Below the pieces are notes generated by a model that was not told where the DNA came from, did no database searches, and saw only the letters and a list, made by a program, of their open reading frames with translations. A program made the translations under genes and the position numbers. From positions 1 through 40,134 of the forward strand of contig CAJODT010000014.1 in the NCBI GenBank assembly GCA_905233365.1: a stretch of DNA of 40,134 nucleotides, in the 5' to 3' direction. Positions 17,371 through 23,833 of this stretch are shown here, piece after piece. Origin of the DNA: an uncultured Succiniclasticum sp. (GTDB lineage Bacteria; Bacillota; Negativicutes; Acidaminococcales; Acidaminococcaceae). The first letter of the stretch is position 1; each line of letters starts with the position of its first letter.

Positions 17371-17400
17371 ATAAAAAAGCTGCCAGCAGAAGCCAGCAGC
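17371..17400 (-). terminator. Terminator of the element's minus-strand transcript
   Basis: On the minus strand GCTGCTGGC pairs with GCTGGCAGC (nine bases, two G-U) around a TTCT loop, followed by TTTTTTAT. It lies just beyond the last small gene of the element. Confidence 0.65.
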
Positions 17401-17411
17401 CTATCCGTTCA

Positions 17412-17552
17412 CTATTTAATTGCTTTGAGCGCATCCGCTAAGGGATTGTTGATTTTTTCAAGTTCCTGTATCGCCTTTTCCTTCTGTTCTTCACTCAACG
17501 ACTTAAAAACGTTGTATATCTCAATAATCGCCGCAATCCTTTCAGTGTCCAT
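17412..17552 (-). CDS. 46-residue small acidic helical protein of the satellite
   Basis: A short gene with an excellent ribosome site (AGGAGG, eight bases before the ATG), starting 13 bases beyond the stop codon of the preceding small gene. The product is mostly predicted helix (MDTERIAAIIEIYNVFKSL at the start, then a Glu/Lys-rich stretch), with no Cys, signal or membrane segment. I do not recognise it. As the last gene of the element's long minus-strand operon, before a terminator, it could be an accessory or helper-interference gene; that is speculation. Confidence 0.6.
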   Translation of the reverse strand: MDTERIAAIIEIYNVFKSLSEEQKEKAIQELEKINNPLADALKAIK

Positions 17553-17564
17553 GCTGCTTACCTC

Positions 17565-17738
17565 CTATTTTCTCAATTCTTGCATCTTATGAAACGCCTT
17601 TAATAAATCGCCCCGGCGTTCATACTCCGATTCAATCAGATAGATAATCAGTTCTGTTTTACTTTTTCCCATTGCATCAGCCAGTTCCGCAAACTTTTGA
17701 CTAACCTCTTCTGTCAGCTTGAAATTCTCTCTTCCCAC
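17565..17738 (-). CDS. 57-residue ribbon-helix-helix-like protein of the satellite
   Basis: Starts with GTG at 17738, with AGGAGG eight bases upstream. The N-terminal FKLTEEVSQKFAELADAMG followed by KSKTELIIYLIESEYERRG fits the strand-helix-helix plan of CopG/Arc-type repressors, which bind DNA as dimers. A minus-strand promoter (17774-17802) and the small palindrome TTTGCCGCAAA (17760-17770) lie immediately upstream, so it may be transcribed separately from the replication genes and may regulate itself. Family assignment is by eye only. Confidence 0.6.
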   Translation of the reverse strand: MGRENFKLTEEVSQKFAELADAMGKSKTELIIYLIESEYERRGDLLKAFHKMQELRK

Positions 17739-17759
17739 GTTTTCACCTCCTTCCTTGAC

Positions 17760-17802
17760 TTTGCCGCAAAATTATTGTATCATATCTTTAATCAAAAGTA
17801 CA
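17760..17802 (-). promoter_or_regulatory. Promoter and palindrome before the small satellite genes
   Basis: Minus-strand TGTACT (17797-17802), a 17-base spacer and TACAAT (17774-17779). Just downstream is TTTGCCGCAAA (17760-17770), whose TTTGC/GCAAA halves match those of the operator-like palindrome at 21039-21055. Confidence 0.5.
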
Positions 17803-17852
17803 TACATTACTTAAAATAATAATTTACTCAATTTACATAATGCAGATTATCG

Positions 17853-17940
17853 GACGTAAAATAATAATAGTGCTGAGAATCCAGTATTCATGCGGTTTCC
17901 AGCACTTTTTCTTTTTATTTTGATATTATTTTTACGTGTC
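17853..17940. repeat. Long imperfect inverted repeat downstream of terS
   Basis: GACGTAAAATAATA at 17853 is mirrored by TATTATTTTTACGTGTC ending at 17940. Between them AGTGCTG (17869-17875) pairs with CAGCACT (17900-17906), followed by a T-run on the plus strand. It may be a terminator for the terS transcript, or a replication or packaging structure. The remaining non-coding sequence (17803-18046) is AT-rich with nothing else I can name. Confidence 0.5.
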
Positions 17941-18046
17941 TTTTGACTAAAAACAGGAAATTTCAGAGAATGTACATTGTGCAAACACATTTTGTGTAAA
18001 CCAATCGACGTACAACGAATTTTATTGATAATACTGTAATATTTTT

Positions 18047-18427
18047 CTAAACTCTCAAAAATTCCGCTTTTGTTCCGTTACGTTCAAAAGTAAAAATGAT
18101 TTTATCATCTTCTTTTTCCTGCTCTGTTGTCGTATCGTTATTTGAATATCCTCTTTTTCTGCCCTTAAGCCGCAAGTAAAACATAGTAGCTTTCAAATTG
18201 CCATCTTTTATGTATTCTATGATGTTGCTTTCAGCAGTATCTAATACGGTTTCTTCTGCATCCATGAAAGCATCCGCAATAACCTTGCTGCTTTCTTTTC
18301 GCTTATAAATCGCAGACCGTGTTATATCTATTCCGTATTTTTCTTTAAGCGTTCTTTGTATCCCGGATATAATACCAGCGTTCTTTTTTATTGCGTCAAC
18401 AAGCACTTTATCTGTAACTTTTTTCAT
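18047..18427 (-). CDS. TerS-like small terminase subunit of the satellite
   Basis: A 126-residue protein. The N-terminal half reads as a helix-turn-helix (GIISGIQRTLKEKYGIDITR, then SAIYKRK). It is followed by LDTAESNIIEYIKDGN and ATMFYLRLKGRKRGYS, a segment I associate with small terminase subunits of Firmicute phages. The tail is acidic, then polar. In PICIs a satellite TerS pairs with the helper phage large subunit to redirect packaging. No large terminase gene is present in the element, consistent with that. AGGT lies seven bases before the ATG. A different HTH protein cannot be excluded. Confidence 0.68.
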   Translation of the reverse strand: MKKVTDKVLVDAIKKNAGIISGIQRTLKEKYGIDITRSAIYKRKESSKVIADAFMDAEETVLDTAESNIIEYIKDGNLKATMFYLRLKGRKRGYSNNDTTTEQEKEDDKIIFTFERNGTKAEFLRV

Positions 18428-18463
18428 AATAATTACCTGTGTAGTTTCGTATAGTTTGAAGCG

Positions 18464-18757
18464 TCAAAACAAACATTTATAATTCAATAGTTCTGATACG
18501 TCACTTATAGACCGGGCAAGAATATATGTGCATCCATGAGAAATACATATCTTTTCAAATTCTTTCTGATAATCAGACTGTCGCCCGGTTTCCGTTTTAA
18601 CTTCAATATAGACCGTCCGTCCTTCTTTCATTGCTGTAAGGTCGGGGAAGCCTTTACGACTTCCCACACCTTGCAAGTGATATGTAACATCCCAGCCAGC
18701 ACGGCGCAATGCGTCTGTAATGCTGCGCCGGATGAATGTTTCCTTTTGTATCGTCAT
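18464..18757 (-). CDS. VRR-NUC domain nuclease
   Basis: A 97-residue PD-(D/E)XK nuclease of the stand-alone VRR-NUC type found in many phages. The catalytic pattern is clear: GSRKGFPDL (Asp39), then VYIEVK (Glu52, Lys54), then GRQSDYQ. The start is the ATG at 18757, whose ATGA overlaps the stop codon of the preceding Cys-rich gene, so the pair is translationally coupled. The frame open upstream to 18802 is overlap only. It probably resolves branched DNA during element replication or packaging; the exact substrate is unknown. Confidence 0.8.
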   Translation of the reverse strand: MTIQKETFIRRSITDALRRAGWDVTYHLQGVGSRKGFPDLTAMKEGRTVYIEVKTETGRQSDYQKEFEKICISHGCTYILARSISDVSELLNYKCLF

Positions 18758-18936
18758 TTTATCAGTCCACACCTCCGTTTTGCTTCGTTCCATAAAGCAC
18801 ACTTCGACTTGTTACAGTACCACTGCCTAAATGGACAACTTTTCACGTTTTCTTTTTTATTATCATCCATGTATTTCTTGGGTTCTAATGTATCCCAGCC
18901 CATAATCTCTAAGCCGGGAGTGATTTTATCTCTCAT
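18754..18936 (-). CDS. Small Cys-rich protein, putative zinc finger
   Basis: A 60-residue protein with four cysteines in its second half (Cys34, Cys41, Cys46, Cys56), in the pattern CPFRQWYCNKSKCALW, then a final Cys near the end, suggesting one metal site. The start is the ATG at 18936, preceded by GGAGG; the longer frame from 18960 has no ribosome site. The stop overlaps the start of the VRR-NUC gene (ATGA). Proteins of this look are common in phage replication modules, but I cannot name a family or a function. Confidence 0.65.
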   Translation of the reverse strand: MRDKITPGLEIMGWDTLEPKKYMDDNKKENVKSCPFRQWYCNKSKCALWNEAKRRCGLIK

Positions 18937-18960
18937 TGTGTACCTCCGTTTTATTTTCAA

Positions 18961-19071
18961 AAAAACTTTGCATAAAAACCATCAGAATTATCAGAATGTG
19001 TCAACCATGCATATTAGAGCTATCTAAAAAACGTCAGGAAAACTGTCAGCCTGATTGTTTTAAACTGTCAG
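18961..19071. other. Candidate replication origin with iteron-like repeats
   Basis: The short gap directly after the primase gene holds CTGATAATTCTGAT (minus strand, 18981-18994) and two AACTGTCAG copies (19041-19049 and 19063-19071) exactly 22 bases apart, amid AT-rich DNA. Related CTGATARTTCTG repeats occur near the right end (22944-23012). In staphylococcal PICIs the origin lies just after the replicase gene. The repeats are seen; origin function is inference. Confidence 0.45.
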
Positions 19072-20462
19072 CGAGATAAAAGACCACCGATATAGTCGCC
19101 GTTTTCCGTGTGCTGTTTTGGATAGCCACGCTTTGACATTTCCCGGTAAAAGCTATTCCGTCCGAGTAGCGCCCTATCGCCTTTTGCCCAGTCCTGATAT
19201 ATCCCAAATACCACACTTGCCTTGATAGGTACTGCGTCTTTTTCAGTGTAAAAACACTCTGCAATAAAGTCTGAAAGCGTGTCTTGCTGCTGGTAAAAAT
19301 CTGTCATAACCTTTTTCATTTCGGCAGGGAATCCCGGCGAATCATAATCCGGCAGTCCTTCTTCCTTATACGCTTTGTACCCTTCCCACAACCATTGAAA
19401 ACAGGCATCCAGTTCCGCTTGTTGTGACAGCTCCTTTTTTAAGTGTTCATTCCTGATAGGGATTATACTGTCAAAAGGGATTATCACAAGCCGCCGTTTC
19501 ATACCATTGTCAAAAATATCCTCAATTGCCGGCAGGTAGTTCGTTTGAATCGTCAGCTTGAATTGCGGTTTAAAATCGAATGGTAGTCCGTGCGGCATCC
19601 GTGCGGTAACAGTATCGCTGCCAGTCAGCAACTTAATTTTTGCATCATCAAATTTACAGCCTTTTGACGTTTCGCTTGATAGTACCAGCCGCTTACCTTT
19701 AAGCTTTGCAATTTCGCTGTTGTGTGCGCTACCGTCTGCCGTTCGCTGCCCGGCCAGCAAAGCATTTACCGATAAAGTGACGGTGTAATCTTTTCCGAGT
19801 GCCGCCGCTATTGTTTCCATTACTGTACCTTTACCGCCGCCGCCGCTACCATATAGCACGATAAATTTTTCCGCTTCTGTACTGCCTGATAGACAATATC
19901 CCATAAACTTTTGAAAGTACCGGCGAGTACCTGCGTCCGGTAGAATCTCTGCTATTGATTTCGCCCATAAGCCGTCATTGTAACTTTTGCAGTACTTTGT
20001 TGGCGCAATCTGTGTCAGATAATCTTCCCGGCGGTGTGACCGTGCAGTGCCAGATTCTAAATCCAGCGTACAATCCTGCAAATTGAGCAGATTCTCTTTT
20101 GTGTCGAACAATTCGATATCTGCAACAAGTTCAGATTGTAAATGCTTGATACAACCATTAACCCGGTTACTGTTTTCGCTGGATAACAGAAACTTTTTTG
20201 TGGCATCTATTGCCGGATTTTGTTTCTTTTCTTCATCAGAAAACTTTAATGCCGCCAATTGCCTAAAGCAAGTCACTACCGGTTTAATGAGTGCCAGTTC
20301 ACTAACTTTTTCCCACTTTTTGCCGTTCCAGTGCAGCCAGTACTTTAACTGCCAGCAATACCGCCAATCCTGGCCTATCATTTTCGCAATACGTTCAGCA
20401 TTTCCAGCATCTGTACGGTTAAGGAAAAAGAGATTATTTAATTCACTTTTTGTCAATTCCAT
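19068..20462 (-). CDS. D5/P4-type primase-helicase (replication initiator of the satellite)
   Basis: A 464-residue protein. The middle carries the D5_N-type region and an SF3 helicase core: Walker A GSGGGGKGT (about 205-213), then a B-like RLVLSSETS and a sensor segment LTIQTNYLP. The C-terminal third resembles the P4 primase C-terminal domain. No N-terminal primase-polymerase catalytic domain is obvious, so it may be a helicase-initiator only. AGGT precedes the ATG. It is followed immediately by the iteron-like region, as expected for an element that replicates autonomously after induction. Confidence 0.88.
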   Translation of the reverse strand: MELTKSELNNLFFLNRTDAGNAERIAKMIGQDWRYCWQLKYWLHWNGKKWEKVSELALIKPVVTCFRQLAALKFSDEEKKQNPAIDATKKFLLSSENSNRVNGCIKHLQSELVADIELFDTKENLLNLQDCTLDLESGTARSHRREDYLTQIAPTKYCKSYNDGLWAKSIAEILPDAGTRRYFQKFMGYCLSGSTEAEKFIVLYGSGGGGKGTVMETIAAALGKDYTVTLSVNALLAGQRTADGSAHNSEIAKLKGKRLVLSSETSKGCKFDDAKIKLLTGSDTVTARMPHGLPFDFKPQFKLTIQTNYLPAIEDIFDNGMKRRLVIIPFDSIIPIRNEHLKKELSQQAELDACFQWLWEGYKAYKEEGLPDYDSPGFPAEMKKVMTDFYQQQDTLSDFIAECFYTEKDAVPIKASVVFGIYQDWAKGDRALLGRNSFYREMSKRGYPKQHTENGDYIGGLLSR

Positions 20463-20510
20463 GTTATAATTACCTCATAAGGGGAAAGAAATCCGCTATT
20501 TCTGCCGCCC

Positions 20511-20819
20511 TTAAATATTACCGTCAGCATTTGCCCTGCTGGCGGTTTTTCTTTTCTCAATCATCGCCTTGAGCCGTTCCGTCCTGCTGGCGTATTTCTC
20601 CGGCAGCCTATTAACATTTCGGCAGCGTGTGCGTTTCGGTTGGGGCTGGTATATCGGTACAGCCTTATACAGTTCGAGCGTCTTTAATGCCTTTTCCTCA
20701 TTCAGCAGATATACCCTGCCTGACTGCCAGTGTTCAAGCTGGCCAATCCTGCACATTCGCCGGATAAGTTTCAAAGGAAATCCTGTTTTTTCTGCAAACT
20801 CTTTCGCGCTTACAATCAT
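20511..20819 (-). CDS. Excisionase/MerR-like winged-helix protein
   Basis: A 102-residue basic protein. The N-terminal half (SAKEFAEKTGFPLKLIRRMC, then GQLEHWQSGRVYLLNEEKAL) has the layout of an excisionase/MerR-type winged helix, while the C-terminal half is basic and polar. It lies three bases after the XRE gene, in the early position of the divergent operon, fitting an Xis or a transcriptional activator. A GC-rich hairpin (20522-20552) overlaps its 3' end, with a T-run on the plus strand only. Function is inference. Confidence 0.65.
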   Translation of the reverse strand: MIVSAKEFAEKTGFPLKLIRRMCRIGQLEHWQSGRVYLLNEEKALKTLELYKAVPIYQPQPKRTRCRNVNRLPEKYASRTERLKAMIEKRKTASRANADGNI

Positions 20820-20822
20820 CTT

Positions 20823-21023
20823 TCAATCCTCCTTCATAAGCACTTCCGGGGAAACGTTCAGAGCCGTTGCCAGTCGACCAATTGTTGCAATATTAGGAAT
20901 CCTGTTTGTATTAAGGATTTTTGCAATGGTGTCGCTTCCCACTTTTGATTTTTTTGCCAGTTCTGCAATGCTAACACAGTTTTTTGCCATTGCGATTTTT
21001 AAAGCATCTCTGTTGAATATCAT
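20823..21023 (-). CDS. Cro-like XRE-family regulator
   Basis: A 66-residue single-domain helix-turn-helix protein (SIAELAKKSKVGSDTIAKIL, then IATIGRLATALNVSPEVLM). It is the first gene of the minus-strand replication operon and faces the repressor gene across a 115-base divergent promoter region. This is the Cro/Str position in lambdoid and PICI switches. It probably represses the repressor promoter or activates the replication operon. Confidence 0.82.
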   Translation of the reverse strand: MIFNRDALKIAMAKNCVSIAELAKKSKVGSDTIAKILNTNRIPNIATIGRLATALNVSPEVLMKED

Positions 21024-21038
21024 CTTTTCCTCTCTTTC

Positions 21039-21102
21039 TTTGCAATTACTGCAAATTACTTTCTTGACAATTCTATTATATCATGGTATTTTTATTTTGA
21101 AA
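21039..21102. promoter_or_regulatory. Divergent switch region: two promoters and an operator-like palindrome
   Basis: Plus strand: TTGACA (21064-21069), a 17-base spacer and TATTTT (21087-21092), toward the repressor-integrase genes. Minus strand: TTTCAA (21097-21102), a 16-base spacer and TATAAT (21075-21080), toward the Cro-like gene. The promoters overlap, so they should exclude each other. TTTGCAATTACTGCAAA (21039-21055) is a perfect inverted repeat just downstream of the minus-strand promoter. Confidence 0.65.
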
Positions 21103-21138
21103 TCCATAAAATAATAGATTAAAAGGAGGTCGCATATT

Positions 21139-21786
21139 ATGAAGTTTGAAGAACGAAAAGCAATATTCAGTAAAAACTTGCGGTATTACAGAGAGAAAGC
21201 AGGATTCACTCAAGCACAAATAGCGGAAAAGCTGGGAATGAATCCTAAGGCGTACAGCACATACGAAACAGAAAAAAATACTCCAACATTTGATAAGCTG
21301 CTTTCACTGTGTGAAGTGCTTAATACCAACCCTAACGCACTATTAGGCTTCGAAGAAATTGAACATTTTAACACTTGTTGTAAGCACTACGGAATTGAAT
21401 ACAGTACCGAAAAAAAAAGTATTGCAAAAGTAAGATTTACGCTACGCCCGCAAGACGATTATCAAACAATGAGAGTTGAAAAGAGTATATTTTTCAAAAT
21501 ACTCAACGAGTTGATAGAGGAATTTGATACTAAACCAAAAGATGATGATATTAAAAAGCTGCGAGAAACTGAAAACAAGTATTTTCAAATGCTTTTACAA
21601 ATACGTATCGGCGTTGCTCAAATCGGCATTGACAAAATCATTGCTGGCATTCAAAAAAGCCAGGAAACTCTTAAACGTCTTGACGACATAGCAAAACGCA
21701 AAAATAAAACTTTCAAGGATATTGAAAGGCTTCAAGATAAAGGATTGACCTACGAGCAAATCATAAAGATGTTCGAAAAGGAGTGA
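21139..21786 (+). CDS. Stl/CI-like repressor without a peptidase domain
   Basis: A 215-residue protein: an N-terminal XRE helix-turn-helix (about residues 10-65; FTQAQIAEKLGMNPKAYSTY) joined to a long, charged, helical C-terminal half. There is no LexA/CI-type S24 serine-lysine protease motif, so SOS self-cleavage is unlikely. PICI master repressors (Stl) likewise lack that domain and are released by binding a helper-phage protein. AAAGGAGG precedes the ATG. The integrase gene follows four bases after its stop, so the two are cotranscribed, as in PICIs. Confidence 0.8.
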   Translation: MKFEERKAIFSKNLRYYREKAGFTQAQIAEKLGMNPKAYSTYETEKNTPTFDKLLSLCEVLNTNPNALLGFEEIEHFNTCCKHYGIEYSTEKKSIAKVRFTLRPQDDYQTMRVEKSIFFKILNELIEEFDTKPKDDDIKKLRETENKYFQMLLQIRIGVAQIGIDKIIAGIQKSQETLKRLDDIAKRKNKTFKDIERLQDKGLTYEQIIKMFEKE

Positions 21787-21790
21787 TATT

Positions 21791-23002
21791 ATGTACGGTG
21801 AAGGAACAATAGGACGTGAAAAAGTCGGTAAATATGAATATTATACGTTGCAGTATTACGATAATTCAGGCAAGAAACAAAAAAAGCGTTTCCCATACAC
21901 CAAAGAAGGTATGAAAAACGCAAAGAAGTTTCAAAAGGAAGTCAGTAAAAAGAAGGCAGACGGCGTGCTGGTTAGCACTACTCACACAGTAGCAAGCTGG
22001 TGTGAAGAGTACATACAGACTTATAAAGTCAATGGTTTGCGTGATAGTAGCTTGCTGATATTAGTACAGACATTTAACAAGATTGAAGTATCGCCTATCG
22101 CTAACGTTCCGTTGGATAAACTAAACGGCGCAATGGTACAGAATTTCTATAATATGCTTGCAGAAACGTGGACGGACGCAAACGGAAAAGAACATCAGCC
22201 AATCGCCAGCAGTACCATAAGCAAGGTACATAAACTGCTTGCAGCAGCGTACAAAAAGGCTGTACAGCTTCGTATTATCGCCTTGAATCCAATGGATACA
22301 GTAGAGCCAGTCAGACCGCATTACAAAGAAAAAGGCGTGTTCACGTGGCGTGAAATGGGCAGGATTTTCCGGGCGATAGATAAAATCACCAAAAATAAGA
22401 GCAATACCCGGCAACGTTATGACTTCCGCTTGATATTCATGTTACTTGCTGAAACTGGTTGCCGTGTCGGCGAATTGCTTGCCTTACGTTGGGAAGATAT
22501 TAATTTCAGTAAAAGAGAAATCCATATTCACAGTACCAAAGTCAGAGACAAACAGGATTTTAACGACACAAAAACCAAAGCCGGAAATAGATATATTCCT
22601 ATCATTTCGGATAAACTGCTGGCAAGATTAAAGGAATACCGCAACTATGGCAGTGTAATCAAGTTACAGGGATTTGTTTTTGAGGATAGCAGCGGCGGCG
22701 CAATGGAATATCGCCGGATAACTGGTTACTGGAAACGTATCAAAGAGATAACAGGAATTGAAGGCAACGTCCACATGTTCCGCCACACGTTCGCAACCTA
22801 TCTGCTGGCAAAAGGAATACCTGTTGCAGAAGTCAGCCGGATTTTAGGACATGCAGACGCAACCATAACTTACGGAATGTATGTTCACGCTATCCCCGGA
22901 TATAATCAGAGAATCATAGAAATGTTCAGGCAAAAGAATCAGCCTGATAGTTCTGCTGATAATTCTGAATCGGCGCAAAGCCGCACGGTTGCTAAGTCCT
23001 GA
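21791..23002 (+). CDS. int: Tyrosine-recombinase integrase
   Basis: A 403-residue phage-type integrase. The N-terminal 60 residues look like an AP2-type arm-binding domain (KYEYYTLQYYDNSGKKQKKR). A SAM-like core-binding domain (TVASWCEEYIQTYKVNGL) follows, then the catalytic domain: Arg225 (TGCRVGELLALRW), His328-Arg331 (HMFRHTFATYL), His354 and the nucleophile Tyr364 (LGHADATITYGMYVH). AAGGAG lies before the ATG. It ends about 140 bases from attR. The polar C-terminal tail is encoded by tandem 12-base repeats that may serve as DNA sites. Confidence 0.95.
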   Translation: MYGEGTIGREKVGKYEYYTLQYYDNSGKKQKKRFPYTKEGMKNAKKFQKEVSKKKADGVLVSTTHTVASWCEEYIQTYKVNGLRDSSLLILVQTFNKIEVSPIANVPLDKLNGAMVQNFYNMLAETWTDANGKEHQPIASSTISKVHKLLAAAYKKAVQLRIIALNPMDTVEPVRPHYKEKGVFTWREMGRIFRAIDKITKNKSNTRQRYDFRLIFMLLAETGCRVGELLALRWEDINFSKREIHIHSTKVRDKQDFNDTKTKAGNRYIPIISDKLLARLKEYRNYGSVIKLQGFVFEDSSGGAMEYRRITGYWKRIKEITGIEGNVHMFRHTFATYLLAKGIPVAEVSRILGHADATITYGMYVHAIPGYNQRIIEMFRQKNQPDSSADNSESAQSRTVAKS

Positions 23003-23012
23003 TAATTCTGAT
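22944..23012. repeat. CTGATARTTCTG repeats at the right end of the element
   Basis: Two adjacent 12-base copies (22944-22955 and 22956-22967) lie inside the end of int and a third (22999-23010) lies at its stop codon. An inverted copy sits at 18983-18994 beside the primase gene. They are possible binding sites for Xis or the replication initiator. Confidence 0.5.
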
Positions 23013-23065
23013 AGTTTTTTATGTAACTTTTTATAAAAACGTGATTGCAGCATCCAAAAAGAAAG

Positions 23066-23088
23066 ACATACCCAAAAATGTACCCAAA
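23066..23088. repeat. Candidate integrase arm-type sites, right end
   Basis: A 23-base block identical to 17192-17214, containing two TACCCAAA motifs 12 bases apart, about 50 bases inside attR. Confidence 0.6.
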
Positions 23089-23138
23089 CATTTTTTAGAA
23101 TACGTCAACCACGCTATTTATAAGCATTTTTACACAGT

Positions 23139-23184
23139 CCTTGGGAGCAGGGGGTCGCAGGTTCGAGTCCTGCTGCTCCGACCA
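23139..23184 (+). repeat. attR: displaced original 3' end of tRNA-Pro
   Basis: Direct repeat of 17031-17076 with two T-loop differences. It is followed by a hairpin that was probably the terminator of the original tRNA gene, supporting the view that this is the host-derived half. Confidence 0.92.
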
Positions 23185-23202
23185 TTTTATTTTTAAAGAA
23201 AA

Positions 23203-23240
23203 CAGCCGGTTGCACACAAATTGCAGCCGGCTTATTTTTT
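23203..23240. terminator. Original tRNA-Pro terminator, now shared with the next gene
   Basis: AGCCGGTTGCA pairs with TGCAGCCGGCT (11 bases with one G-U), followed by TTATTTTTT. T-rich flanks on the other side let it also end the minus-strand gene at 23232. Confidence 0.8.
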
Positions 23241-23708
23241 AATGGAAAACCTTTCTTTTTTATAACACTCTGCAACAAAATCAGCTTGCAGTTCCCTGTC
23301 TTCAGGATAAAAACTTATGCCTTTAAATCCAACACCTCTTCCGCAATACGGGCTGCGTTCATAATGCAGTCCGGACAGGGAGTTAAAACCTTTCAGCTCC
23401 TTGCAAACCAGGGAATGGCACTGTTCCTGGAATCTGTTTACGATTTCTTCCGCCAGCTTATAGGTTTCCAGTTTGCTATCCGGAGTTTCCAAATTGCCCG
23501 TACTCCGTTTCATACCGGCCAGCACGCAGGCGCCGCTTAATGCGCCACAGGTCGCCAGGGTGCCGCCCATGCCTTTCCCCAGGCCTTCTGTCACTTTAAA
23601 CATGGTGGCTTCATCCAGTCCTACCAGGTCAGCATAGGTACAGGCTACTGACTGGGCGCAGTTGTAACCCTTGTCGTGCCGCACGATAGTCTCTTTTACT
23701 CTTGTCAT
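23232..23708 (-). CDS. C_GCAxxG_C_C family putative redox protein
   Basis: A 158-residue cysteine-rich cytoplasmic protein. Signature positions are GYNCAQSV, TCGALSGACVLAGM and CHSLVCKEL, with further cysteines in SPYCGRG and AECYKKE. The family is assigned a redox role, probably binding an Fe-S or other cofactor, but no reaction is established. GGAGG lies seven bases before the ATG. It ends inside the old tRNA-Pro terminator, immediately beyond the right boundary of the satellite, so it is the native chromosomal neighbour of tRNA-Pro. Confidence 0.82.
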   Translation of the reverse strand: MTRVKETIVRHDKGYNCAQSVACTYADLVGLDEATMFKVTEGLGKGMGGTLATCGALSGACVLAGMKRSTGNLETPDSKLETYKLAEEIVNRFQEQCHSLVCKELKGFNSLSGLHYERSPYCGRGVGFKGISFYPEDRELQADFVAECYKKERFSIKK

Positions 23709-23833
23709 ACCGATTCCTCCTCTTATATTGCTTTTTCTTTTAACTTATTAAGATACATCTGAATAATATTACAGTTCCTTAAATTACAAATCCAAAATAT
23801 CTTTCATCCGAAGCTTTTTAAAACATAAAGTCC

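Larger units (their letters stand above)
17031..23184. mobile_element. Compact PICI-like phage satellite integrated in tRNA-Pro
   Basis: A 6.1-kb element bounded by the tRNA-Pro repeats. On the plus strand it carries a repressor and a tyrosine integrase. Diverging on the minus strand are a Cro-like HTH protein, an excisionase-like protein, a D5/P4 primase-helicase, a Cys-rich protein, a VRR-NUC nuclease, a TerS-like protein and two small proteins. It has no capsid, tail, portal, large-terminase, lysis or conjugation genes. Integrase plus repressor divergent from a replication module ending in a lone terS is the hallmark of Gram-positive phage-inducible chromosomal islands. The boundaries and genes are seen; helper dependence is inferred. 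Known PICIs are usually larger, roughly 10-15 kb. Confidence 0.82.

Noticed and set aside
17308-17592. 94-residue plus-strand ORF in the satellite's left end
   Set aside because: It is antisense to the two small genes with strong ribosome sites and has no ribosome site or family resemblance.
18536-19027. 163-residue plus-strand ORF across the VRR-NUC and Cys-rich genes
   Set aside because: It is antisense to two coupled genes with clear motifs and ribosome sites.
20519-20556. Terminator at the end of the Xis-like gene
   Set aside because: The hairpin is strong, but its T-run is on the plus strand, opposite to the operon, and it lies within the coding end of the gene.
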